Positions 9,701 to 16,649 of a DNA stretch of 44,989 nt are shown in pieces. The position numbers and the translations under genes are program-made. Positions within the stretch are counted from its first letter, which is position 1; each line of letters starts with the position of its first letter. The notes beneath the pieces were generated by a model. The model had not been told where the DNA came from, ran no database searches, and saw nothing but the letters and a program-made list of their open reading frames with translations. Origin of the DNA: Ignavibacteriota bacterium (GTDB lineage: Bacteria > Bacteroidota > Ignavibacteria > Palsa-1295); assembly GCA_003151825.1 (NCBI GenBank), contig PLYO01000043.1, forward strand, positions 1-44,989, in the 5' to 3' direction.

Positions 9701-11942
9701 CAAAATGGATTACCTGATGGAGGCGCTTTCGGGCGATCTCATTCCGCCGACGCTTGTCTATTGCTACCATTTTTTGGGCGATCCCATGCTTCAGCCGTTT
9801 TATCCCACCGATCGAGACGCGCTCACGCTTTCGAGCCGTGTTATTCAACCTTCCGGGACGGTCCAACTCACTGGCACAAGCTCGATCCAAAGCGGCGTCG
9901 CCCGAATCGAACTTGCCAACGATATACTCAGCCCGCTTTCGCCGCCGCATGTTGTCGATAATATCCCGGTCTCGAATAGCGCGTTCTCGCTTACAGATAA
10001 TGTTCCCGCGACGGCGATGCCGTATGGAACCTATCGCGCGATTGTGTATGACAAATCTTCGAACCGGTTTGCGGCGACGGCGGAAGACGTGACGATTACC
10101 GCGTCGCGCATAACCGAGCTTGATTTCGAGCCGCATCCATTGCCCGTTGGTGTGCCGCTCGATTTTAGCGCGGCGATTCAAACCCCGCAGCCGATTACGA
10201 GCGTGACGGCAAACATTACGATTTATTCCCAATCTGCGAATGGCACGACAACCACACTTGCACTGCCCCCAATGGCTATGACGCCAGTATCGGATCGCTA
10301 TCATGCCGTGATTCCAGCCAGTTCACTCGCGGCAGGAAATAAAATTGTAGCAACCGTTACCCTTATCGCTGGCACGGACAATATCACCTCGGATTCGATT
10401 TATATTATTGTTGGCGCTGCAAGCGATCCTTCGGCTGACAAAGACAAATATCATCGCACACTCACGGGCAAATATGTATCGGGAAAAAGTGGGCTTGCAT
10501 GGAATGAGTTCGTCTATAATTGGGGGTCGTCGCCGGTCGCTTCGGCGACGGCTTCGCTTCTGAATGTTCGCACTGGCCTGCCGCAGTTGCTTGGAAGCAC
10601 ACTGGTGAGCGAAATTTCGCCGCATGGCGATACGCTGGTAAGCATTCCTTTGCAAAGCACGTCGCTCGATTCTGTTACGCTTGCGCTTGCGGTGAGTCCC
10701 GAGTCAGGCACGAGTCCGCTCAATCTGCGCGACAGCACAACTTCGAACGACACCACGCTTCCACTTGTGTTTGCGCCGGGAGCGGTCGCGTATCGAAGCG
10801 TCCTCGGTACTACGCTGGATGGCGTGACATCCGCGCAAGCGTCATTCAATAATGGTGAAGTTATTTTGAACTTGCCGGCGGGCGCGGAAGGGAATGTCAG
10901 TGCCGATGTTATTGGCGTCGTTCGCCAATACCCGTTCGCGCAAACCGCTCAACCCGATATTCATTTCCTGAATATGTACACCGATAAAGGAGTACGTTAT
11001 TCAAGCCTGCGTATTGTGAGCGATTCGCTCGGCGCAATCGCGCTGACAAATTCAACACTGGGCACCGCAACGCTTTCCCTGAAACTCAATCTGAATGATT
11101 CCCTGATTAAACTTCACGCCAGCGACAGCTTTTTTATTTACCGTCAGGACGACCGCACAAAACTTTGGACTATCCTTTCCACTTCGCGCCCATTACCGAA
11201 TCAACTCACTGCTGTTATTACCAATCTCGGAACCTTTGCCATCGCTTACAACACGGATAAAATTCCGCCCGTGGTGGATATTACGGTCGAAGGGCAGGTC
11301 TTTACCAATAATGGGGAAGTTCCGCCGCAGCCGAAGCTCGACGCGGTCATTCAAGATGCGAATGGCATTGACATTACTCCGGGCAAAACCATTGTGAAGC
11401 TCGATAACCGCGTGCTGCAATCCTCGCAATATACGATGCTCGATTCGAGCAGAACGCAGACGACGGTGAATCTCACAATGCGGCCCTCGCTTTCTGCCGG
11501 TTCGCACTCAATTACCATCCAGGCGACCGATAATGACGGCAAGACGAACTCGCCGCCGAAAGAACTCGATGTTCATGTCTCGAATCAGTTTAGTGTAACC
11601 ATACTCGGTTCCTATCCAAATCCGTTCTCGGGAAAGAACATGTTCATTGCATATCAAATAAATGGTATCGCTTATGCGCAGTCGGTGAGCCTCGATATTT
11701 ACACGGTGAGCGGCCGCCGCATTCGCACGATGAATTATCCATCCACCGATCCCACGCGACAGTTTGGCTTTTTGCAGGGCGGCACAGGTACGCCAACAAG
11801 TATTGGTTACCATGAGGTCTGGTGGAACGGCCTCGACGATGGAGGGTCGGAATGCGCCAATGGCGTCTATTTTTACCGGCTGACCGTCACGACTTCATCC
11901 ACCACGCAAGCATTGAAAGGAAAATTTGCGCGTGTCAGGTAG
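6708..11942 (+). CDS. porU: PorU-type T9SS sortase (C25 gingipain-family cysteine peptidase)
   Basis: 1744 residues. PorU is the outer-membrane sortase that removes C-terminal sorting domains from T9SS cargo and attaches the proteins to the surface. The start used is TTG (6708), giving a basic n-region and hydrophobic core (IGVLLIAISARA) of a signal peptide; no in-frame ATG is nearby. The C25 peptidase core spans roughly residues 660-1040, with the motif YFGHGG (catalytic His892) and MTCFTA (catalytic Cys933), so the enzyme looks active. Upstream, YVLLVGVTHEGTDD and NDQVPTPY match family blocks. Ig-like domains follow, and the end (SYPNPFSGKN... GLDDGGSECANGVYFYRL) is a FlgD/sorting-like beta-sandwich, as in known PorU. 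porV overlaps its stop by 17 bases, so the two are translationally coupled. Confidence 0.93.
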   Translation: MKFWPHTHDGSCLRRRKEFASAIGVLLIAISARAHVPGTVHVRELKRSGNTVTIEVTLPLPAFDTVQNALHLRRFSGQIRNGDALASIAIPLRVSRRASVSIISHEDANVSAKKLELPNTLVADIASNGKSGVSVRRAKPSTAAHHGIGYASLAFTGTMRAADVSRLELGILDRAGPSSIRAAKKIVLQITDPGGLPSLPVTDMSEPFKVSNSVFKSRLAATTGSSKGAKTLSVGDAQQLPGIQSDDGSVYRMYVRQNGIYHITYSDLQNFVVNPSQIDPATLRVINKGQQIAVYVYDIHQDGQFHTDDYFEFFGSEERYNGPGTLGDFYYDPDTKNNIYYLVWGSHYSPIPVSGVKRMVEESGAIRTANASPYPSDSSYVDLKDSSFAATLHFEQDLVHDPLDVSDVDERSDLRDHDFFAIVSTGGIYPASFTASTIVPFPDVRGNRPVSFRVALHGISNFDPGATDSKGNPLPNVDSEDDALISVHGQIVLQGIWDSQTLKFLSTDTASQRFSNFTAQQFGVNPSDSSPTVPITVQQIKQTPVAGCRFAFNWIEIGYNRLYYAYQDTITFRAPKFSTAGLYQFTLQNFDQTDVSIYRKGVSKISNVSFVSNPNQARSTQAIFQVNITSASDEFIAVTDSTKLKPYKYEKDNFAGLASPSNSGQYIIITNRDHLPKGNNNAHVPLQDLLSYRESNNHLSGQLIDVANIYDEFHYGSPSANAIKAFLSYAYQNWQDPPKYVLLVGVTHEGTDDTELYYPNDQVPTPYIQAYLEGDVAADAWYSMLDSNGLVPDLILGRLATSNINDDGAYVAKLKQFESDPFTPGDWKDRALFIGAGGSFDTDIDGILTGALPERVSVLRQSTIPASPYHGTAQTIFNNVNNGLGLIAYFGHGGAAIWDDPINDTNGPPFLSNSQISGFSNQSRYPFIMSMTCFTATYDGTSLGILNSFQSIANAGAVACMGTTSYGWEQNDEHLAEAVVPHIYDSVGGSIAERILDGKMDYLMEALSGDLIPPTLVYCYHFLGDPMLQPFYPTDRDALTLSSRVIQPSGTVQLTGTSSIQSGVARIELANDILSPLSPPHVVDNIPVSNSAFSLTDNVPATAMPYGTYRAIVYDKSSNRFAATAEDVTITASRITELDFEPHPLPVGVPLDFSAAIQTPQPITSVTANITIYSQSANGTTTTLALPPMAMTPVSDRYHAVIPASSLAAGNKIVATVTLIAGTDNITSDSIYIIVGAASDPSADKDKYHRTLTGKYVSGKSGLAWNEFVYNWGSSPVASATASLLNVRTGLPQLLGSTLVSEISPHGDTLVSIPLQSTSLDSVTLALAVSPESGTSPLNLRDSTTSNDTTLPLVFAPGAVAYRSVLGTTLDGVTSAQASFNNGEVILNLPAGAEGNVSADVIGVVRQYPFAQTAQPDIHFLNMYTDKGVRYSSLRIVSDSLGAIALTNSTLGTATLSLKLNLNDSLIKLHASDSFFIYRQDDRTKLWTILSTSRPLPNQLTAVITNLGTFAIAYNTDKIPPVVDITVEGQVFTNNGEVPPQPKLDAVIQDANGIDITPGKTIVKLDNRVLQSSQYTMLDSSRTQTTVNLTMRPSLSAGSHSITIQATDNDGKTNSPPKELDVHVSNQFSVTILGSYPNPFSGKNMFIAYQINGIAYAQSVSLDIYTVSGRRIRTMNYPSTDPTRQFGFLQGGTGTPTSIGYHEVWWNGLDDGGSECANGVYFYRLTVTTSSTTQALKGKFARVR

Positions 11943-13026
11943 AAAGTATAGAGTGCTAAGTGCTAAGTGCTTAGTGCTAAGTGTGGAGATATTATTCTCA
12001 GCACTTAGCACTCAGCACTCGGCACTTCGCGCTCAGGATTTATACGCCGGCGAATTTCTTCAAATTCCGGTGGGATCCCGCGCGTTGGCGATGGGCGGCG
12101 CTTACACGGCGATTGCCAACGATGAATCCGCGTTTCACTGGAATCCCGCGGGAGTCTCGCTGATACCGGATCGGCTTGTTGGGTTTATGTATTCCGCCGA
12201 ATATGGAACACCGGGAAATTCGCTTGCGGATTTTTATCAACTTGGGTTTACGTATCCATTGAAGGATATTACGCTGGCGCTCAATTGGGTGCGGCTTTCC
12301 GTCGGCGATCTCGCGCAAACGCCCGATCTCACGAATATCGCCGCGAACGACCAGCGCGAGCAGTTGGTGAACGAAATTTATTCCAGCGCGCCAAATTATT
12401 TCAGCGATAACGAAGATGCCTTCGTGCTTTCCATTGCGCGAGACAATAAATTTACGCTCGACTGGGGCTGGCTTTATTACAAAGAGCAGATCGAAGTTCC
12501 CGTCGGGATTAATTTCAAGATTATTCATCAGGGGATTGGGAACTTCGGCACGGCCAATGCCATTGGAGTCGATGGCGGCGCAATGCTCCGCTTTTCGCTG
12601 GCGGAATTTTTGCTGAATCCCGCGCTTGGGAGCGTGTCGATCGGCGCATCTGTCACGGATGTCGCCGGTACGCAGCTTGCCTGGAGCACGCAGCGCACGG
12701 AAATCATTCCCATGCAAATCACTGCCGGATTGGCCTATGCTCAACCCATTCCTGTCATTCATTCCGTCGCCACGTTTTCTTCGGATTTTATTCTGAACGA
12801 ATCCACTCAGCCACGCTTTGGCATAGAGATGACGTACGAGAAAGATGTTTCGCTTCGCTTTGGCCTCGATCAAGGACAATTTGCCACGGGAGCAGGATAT
12901 AATTGGGAGCATAAAATCGATGTGAACTATTCGCTTTCGATCAACACAGCTTTGGGGCCGGAACACCGCCTCAGCTTTTCCGCCGATCTCGATAATTTAT
13001 TGAAGAAGGATACTACGAGTGAATAA
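11926..13026 (+). CDS. porV: PorV-family outer-membrane beta-barrel protein of T9SS
   Basis: 366 residues. The mature N-terminus (AGEFLQIPVGSRALAMGGAY... SAFHWNPAGVSLI) is the defining block of the PorV/PorQ family; the rest alternates polar and hydrophobic residues as in a 14-strand FadL-like barrel. PorV binds cargo sorting domains and shuttles them to PorU. No ATG is available upstream of the barrel: candidates are TTG 11926, GTG 11932 and GTG 11953, all overlapping or just after the porU stop, which suggests translational coupling. Residues ~9-32, the entire hydrophobic core of the signal peptide, are encoded by an inverted AGTGCTAAGTGCT-type repeat (11950-12030). The exact start is uncertain; the family call is firm. 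Confidence 0.92.
   Translation: MRVSGRKYRVLSAKCLVLSVEILFSALSTQHSALRAQDLYAGEFLQIPVGSRALAMGGAYTAIANDESAFHWNPAGVSLIPDRLVGFMYSAEYGTPGNSLADFYQLGFTYPLKDITLALNWVRLSVGDLAQTPDLTNIAANDQREQLVNEIYSSAPNYFSDNEDAFVLSIARDNKFTLDWGWLYYKEQIEVPVGINFKIIHQGIGNFGTANAIGVDGGAMLRFSLAEFLLNPALGSVSIGASVTDVAGTQLAWSTQRTEIIPMQITAGLAYAQPIPVIHSVATFSSDFILNESTQPRFGIEMTYEKDVSLRFGLDQGQFATGAGYNWEHKIDVNYSLSINTALGPEHRLSFSADLDNLLKKDTTSE
11950..12030 (+). repeat. Inverted AGTGCTAAG-type repeat inside the porV signal-peptide region
   Basis: The left arm is a tandem array of GTGCTAA/GTGCTTA units (11952-11983); the right arm is CAGCACTTAGCACTCAGCAC and following bases (11999-12030), essentially the reverse complement. This is a typical dispersed intergenic repeat, yet here it is translated as RVLSAKCLVLSV and SALSTQHSAL, forming the PorV signal peptide. 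Confidence 0.8.
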
Positions 13027-13819
13027 GAGTAACATGTTCTCAGCACTCTGTTCCTTCGCGATTTCGTTTGCGGCGATTTCGCTTGTCGTTGTTTTTTCTT
13101 CGTGCAAAGCGCCATCCGAGCCGGGGATTACACCGCCCGAGCCGGTTTTTGTGGCTAACAGCATGCCGCCGGACACCGTCGATCATGGCATTTACGCCGA
13201 TGTGGGACCGCAAAATGCGATCGATATCGAATGGAAGCCGGACACCACAGGCAACACGAGCGGGTATTTGCTCTATCGTTCCATCGGCGATTCGAGCGTT
13301 GGAACGGACGGGCTGCTCGCGCATCGCACGACGATCGCCGATCTCGAAAGCAGCAATCCACTGGTTGAACCGCCTCCGACATCGTTTCAAGATACGTTGG
13401 GTATTACTCCGCATGCGACTTACTATTATCAGCTTCAGGCATTTTACCGGTCTCCGAGCAATCAGCTTACGTATAGCCTTCCAACCCATCCGGGGCTTTC
13501 GACTTCGTTTACCTATGCCGCCCGCGTTTTGCCTCTCAGTCCGAATGGAACCGATACACTGCATGGGTTCCCGCTGCAATTAATATGGGATGACCCGAAT
13601 AATGGCGGGAGCTATCAAATCATCGTGCAGCGTCTCGATAATTCGAATTATGTAGCATCTTGGACGTATCCAGATTTTGGAAGCACCGTGACGACGACGT
13701 ATCCACCCAGCGGCATCCCGCTCGTGCCCGGCGTGCCCTACCAATGGCGGGTGAAATGGGTCGGGCCGTCGTTTGGCGGCTCCTCTTCGCCCTGGACTGC
13801 GTTTAGCATTGAACCCTGA
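13019..13819 (+). CDS. Exported lipoprotein with fibronectin type III-like fold
   Basis: 266 residues starting at GTG 13019 (ATG 13034 is possible, but GTG adds the Lys needed in the n-region). The start overlaps porV by 8 bases. A hydrophobic stretch ends in the lipobox VFSSC, with the lipidated Cys at 29. Residues ~60-160 resemble an Fn3 domain (IDIEWKPDTTGNTSGYLLYRS... YYYQLQAFY), and residues ~180-266 a second Ig-like or Fn3 domain (LQLIWDDPNNGGSYQIIVQ... PYQWRVKWVG). No enzymatic motif is seen. The tight position after porU-porV suggests a periplasmic or outer-membrane accessory of T9SS, which is an inference from context. Confidence 0.78.
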   Translation: MNKSNMFSALCSFAISFAAISLVVVFSSCKAPSEPGITPPEPVFVANSMPPDTVDHGIYADVGPQNAIDIEWKPDTTGNTSGYLLYRSIGDSSVGTDGLLAHRTTIADLESSNPLVEPPPTSFQDTLGITPHATYYYQLQAFYRSPSNQLTYSLPTHPGLSTSFTYAARVLPLSPNGTDTLHGFPLQLIWDDPNNGGSYQIIVQRLDNSNYVASWTYPDFGSTVTTTYPPSGIPLVPGVPYQWRVKWVGPSFGGSSSPWTAFSIEP

Positions 13820-13859
13820 GACGGAAACAATCCGCCATCATATCGGCAACATCGCACTG

Positions 13860-14390
13860 ATGAGACAATACATTATATTTTTCGTCGCTGTCTTAGTAAG
13901 CACTACTTCGAATGCCGCGCTCGCGCAAGGCCCTCCGGCCATTCCCGGTCAGACCGGGCCGGGCGCGAGTCAACCGCTCAATCCCTCGTCATCGAACATG
14001 CCGATTTATAATGTCATGCGCGGCGGCGAGATTCAAATTGACGTGAATCTTTGGGGTTTCGTCGGCTCGCCGGGACATTATCGGGTTCCCGGCTCGACCT
14101 CGCTTGTGGAACTTTTGAGCTTCGCCGGCGGCCCGACCGCGCAGGCACGGCTCGTCGATATTCGCATTGTCCATGCCGATACTGCGGCCGAAAAGCGCGT
14201 CGAGATGTACAATCTCGAATCGTATCGCGATAACGGCGATCTTTCGCAAAACCCGCTGCTCGAACCGGGCGATACGATCATCGTAAGCGGCCGCGCGCTC
14301 GATGTGTTTTTTCAGGCCATCGGGGTCATCACGAACATTATGGTCATCATCACCGCGCTGATTAGTTTTATTACGTTTACTCATCAGTAG
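13860..14390 (+). CDS. SLBB-domain protein with C-terminal membrane helix
   Basis: 177 residues from ATG 13860; an in-frame upstream extension overlaps the lipoprotein gene and is rejected because the signal peptide starts here (MRQYIIFFVAVLVST). The mature part has a soluble-ligand-binding beta-grasp (SLBB) domain: IDVNLWGFVGSPGHYRVPG, then STSLVELLSFAGGPTAQA, then LLEPGDTIIVSG. SLBB domains are known from polysaccharide export proteins (Wza) and related factors. The last ~25 residues are a strongly hydrophobic helix (FFQAIGVITNIMVIITALIS), an anchor placed as in short Wza-like partners. No other polysaccharide export gene is nearby; a link to the porUV unit is only positional. Confidence 0.82.
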   Translation: MRQYIIFFVAVLVSTTSNAALAQGPPAIPGQTGPGASQPLNPSSSNMPIYNVMRGGEIQIDVNLWGFVGSPGHYRVPGSTSLVELLSFAGGPTAQARLVDIRIVHADTAAEKRVEMYNLESYRDNGDLSQNPLLEPGDTIIVSGRALDVFFQAIGVITNIMVIITALISFITFTHQ

Positions 14391-14417
14391 GACAGCCAGT
14401 AGTTGTGTTACTTTACA

Positions 14418-15689
14418 ATGCGTTTCACCAGCCACCTTTCATTGAGACGGACACTATTACAGACGACTTTAGGCTGCTTTTTACTATTCACTTCGTCCTG
14501 CAACCGCGGCATCGCCCCCGGCGTACTTCGCTTTTCGCATTTTTGGTCGGAACCCACGCAGCGCGCGGCGATGGACTCGTTGCTCGCGGGGTTTCATCGG
14601 GAGCATCCGGAACTTCCAATCGAAGTCACGGAACTAAGCTGGGCCGATGGCAAGACCAAGCTCATGGCCGGATTTAATTCCGAAACAGCACCCGATGTGT
14701 TGGAACTTGGCAGCGATTGGGTCGCGCAATTCTCTTCGAGCTGGGTGTTGATGCAGCTTGATTCTGAGACGGTAATCTTGCCACGATTTTCCAATGCTCC
14801 TGCATATTCTCTACCCTCGGGGATATGGGAAGACCACCATTTTGCTGTTCCCTGGCTGCTGGATACGCGCGTTATTTTTATTAACGATGACCTTCTCAAA
14901 AAGTCGTCAGATACGTCCTATGGGAGTTATAGGTCCCATGGGACTGATGCATGGGATTGGCAGAAGATGCAATCCTTCGCAGAGGCTGACAACCGCCAGC
15001 ACCTTGCCGGTATTGGCGTCAATGGCCCGGACCAGCACCGCCTTTACAAAAAATTTCTGCCTTATATTTGGTCGAATGGCGGCGAGCTGTTCGATAGCGT
15101 GGGCCATCCCACGATGTATTCGCCGCAGAATATAGAGGCGCTACGTTTTTATGTCGATCAGTTGAACTACGGGGAAATGGAGACGCAGAAAAACCTCGAC
15201 GATGCCTTTGTGCGCGGGACGCTCGGCGAGTGGTTCAGCGGATCGTGGTTGCTTCCGCAGCTTGCAAAGGTTCCATTCCATTGGCATACCGAAGTATTTC
15301 CTGGAAACGACGGCCATGCCGGCGAGTCGTTCGCTGGCGGCGAATATCTCGCAATCAATGCAAAAAGCGCAATGAAGCATGAGGCCGCGCTGTTTCTCGA
15401 ATATATCACGAGACCAGAAAACGAGCTTGCGTTTGCGCGGCAGGTGAACGAATATCCCGCAGACGTAAAATCGCAATCCGATACATTTTATCTTCATCGG
15501 CGCGAGGGAAGTGTATTTACCGCGCAGCTTGCACATGCGCGGATGACGCCCGTTATTCCACAGTGGCTCGATGTCGAAGCCATTATCGAGGACGAAGTAT
15601 CGAAGGCGCTTTATAAAAAAGAAACGCCGGAAGAAGCAATAGCAAGTATGCAGCGGCGAACGCTTGCGCGAATGACAAATGACGAATGA
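14418..15689 (+). CDS. Extracellular solute-binding lipoprotein, family 1 (sugar ABC type)
   Basis: 423 residues from ATG 14418, preferred over an upstream TTG at 14403. A lipobox (LFTSSC, Cys28) follows the signal core. The body matches family 1 substrate-binding proteins: LRFSHFWSEPTQRAAMDSLL, then APDVLELGSDWVAQF, PWLLDTRVIFINDDLL, and GEWFSGSWLLPQL with a GGEYLAINAKS block. Such proteins deliver oligosaccharides to ABC permeases, but no permease or ATPase gene is adjacent. Residues ~166-176 (DTSYGSYRSHGTD) come from an in-frame palindromic repeat at 14915-14944, probably a surface loop. The C-terminal MTNDE and the start of era both lie in a short direct repeat. The last 11 bases overlap era. 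Confidence 0.87.
   Translation: MRFTSHLSLRRTLLQTTLGCFLLFTSSCNRGIAPGVLRFSHFWSEPTQRAAMDSLLAGFHREHPELPIEVTELSWADGKTKLMAGFNSETAPDVLELGSDWVAQFSSSWVLMQLDSETVILPRFSNAPAYSLPSGIWEDHHFAVPWLLDTRVIFINDDLLKKSSDTSYGSYRSHGTDAWDWQKMQSFAEADNRQHLAGIGVNGPDQHRLYKKFLPYIWSNGGELFDSVGHPTMYSPQNIEALRFYVDQLNYGEMETQKNLDDAFVRGTLGEWFSGSWLLPQLAKVPFHWHTEVFPGNDGHAGESFAGGEYLAINAKSAMKHEAALFLEYITRPENELAFARQVNEYPADVKSQSDTFYLHRREGSVFTAQLAHARMTPVIPQWLDVEAIIEDEVSKALYKKETPEEAIASMQRRTLARMTNDE
14915..14944 (+). repeat. In-frame palindromic repeat within the solute-binding protein gene
   Basis: Inverted repeat GTCCTATGGGA (14915-14925) and TCCCATGGGAC (14934-14944) with one mismatch and an 8-bp loop. It is translated in frame as a Ser/Tyr/Gly-rich insert. 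Confidence 0.7.
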
Positions 15690-15706
15690 CAAATTGAGGG
15701 GGGGGG
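15670..15706 (+). repeat. ATGACAAATGACGAATGAC direct repeat and G9 tract at the SBP/era junction
   Basis: The phrase AATGAC is repeated three times (15671, 15679 region, 15684 region) across the end of the solute-binding gene and the era start codon. It is followed by nine consecutive G at 15698-15706 within era codons 7-9. Confidence 0.65.
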
Positions 15707-16605
15707 ATTTCAGAGCGGGTTACTGCGCGATCGTGGGAATTCCGAATGCGGGGAAGTCCACGTTGATGAATGCCATTTTGGGAACGAAGCTTTCTATTGT
15801 TTCCCGTAAGCCGCAGACGACGCGTAAGCGTGTGCTCGGAATTTATTCTACTCCAAAAGAGCAAATTATCTTTCTCGATACGCCCGGCATCATGCCGCGC
15901 CCGTCAACACTGCTCCATAAAGCGATGCTCGAAGAAGTGCGCCGTTCCTTTTCCGATGCCGACGTCATTCTCGTCCTCGCCGAGGCAAATCGTTCCAGAG
16001 ACCGCGCGCTTCCGGCACTTTGGGACGAATACAAGAAAATTGCCGGAGAGAAGCCGATGGTTCTTGCCATTTCAAAAAGCGACCTTCTCAAAGATAGAAA
16101 AGAGTTACTTCCCATTTTGCAGCGTTACGGCGATCAGCTTGAATTCAAAGAGCTTGTCCCCATTTCGGCGGTGAAGAATTATAATCTAACGGAATTGATC
16201 GTCACGCTGCGCAACTATCTTCCCGCCTCCGAACCATTTTTCGATTCCGAGCAATTAAGCGGTCAAAACGACCGGTTCTTTGCAGCCGAGCTCATCCGGG
16301 AAGCAATTTTTCAGAAATTCAAAGAGGAAATTCCATATTCAACGGAAGTGGATGTCACCGAATTCAAAGAACGAGAGGAGGGAAAGTGGTTCATCAGCGC
16401 GGAGGTCATCGTCGAGCGTGATACGCAAAAAGGTATTCTTATCGGCAGGAATGGCGAGGCGTTAAAATCATTGGGTGAGCGCGCGCGACAGGAAATCGAA
16501 CGGTTTCTCACACATCCTGTTTACCTTGAACTTCACGTAAAAACAAAAAAAGACTGGCGGCAAGATAAGCGGTTTCTCTCCGAACGCGGATACCACTCGA
16601 ACTAA
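15679..16605 (+). CDS. era: GTPase Era
   Basis: 308 residues, normal Era length. Era is an essential GTPase that binds the 3' end of 16S rRNA and assists 30S maturation. Motifs: G1 GIPNAGKST (residues 20-28), G2 TTRKR, G3 DTPG, G4 SKSD (usually NKxD; the Asn is replaced by Ser), G5 SAVKNYN. A C-terminal KH domain follows (VIVERDTQKGILIGRNGEALKSLG... LELHVKTKKDWR). The ATG at 15679 overlaps the preceding gene by 11 bases. The Era family normally starts about 6-8 residues before GYCAIVG, so the first residues, MTNDKLRGG, which come from a repeat and a G9 tract, are an unusual extension; TTG at 15694 is an alternative. Confidence 0.96.
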   Translation: MTNDKLRGGDFRAGYCAIVGIPNAGKSTLMNAILGTKLSIVSRKPQTTRKRVLGIYSTPKEQIIFLDTPGIMPRPSTLLHKAMLEEVRRSFSDADVILVLAEANRSRDRALPALWDEYKKIAGEKPMVLAISKSDLLKDRKELLPILQRYGDQLEFKELVPISAVKNYNLTELIVTLRNYLPASEPFFDSEQLSGQNDRFFAAELIREAIFQKFKEEIPYSTEVDVTEFKEREEGKWFISAEVIVERDTQKGILIGRNGEALKSLGERARQEIERFLTHPVYLELHVKTKKDWRQDKRFLSERGYHSN

Positions 16606-16649
16606 CTTCCCCAAATCCTTATATCTTAAATAAATTTTACACATTCCAA

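Noticed and set aside
14418-15689. Start of a sugar ABC transporter operon
   Set aside because: Only the binding protein is present; the next genes are era and DUF1015, with no permease or ATPase.
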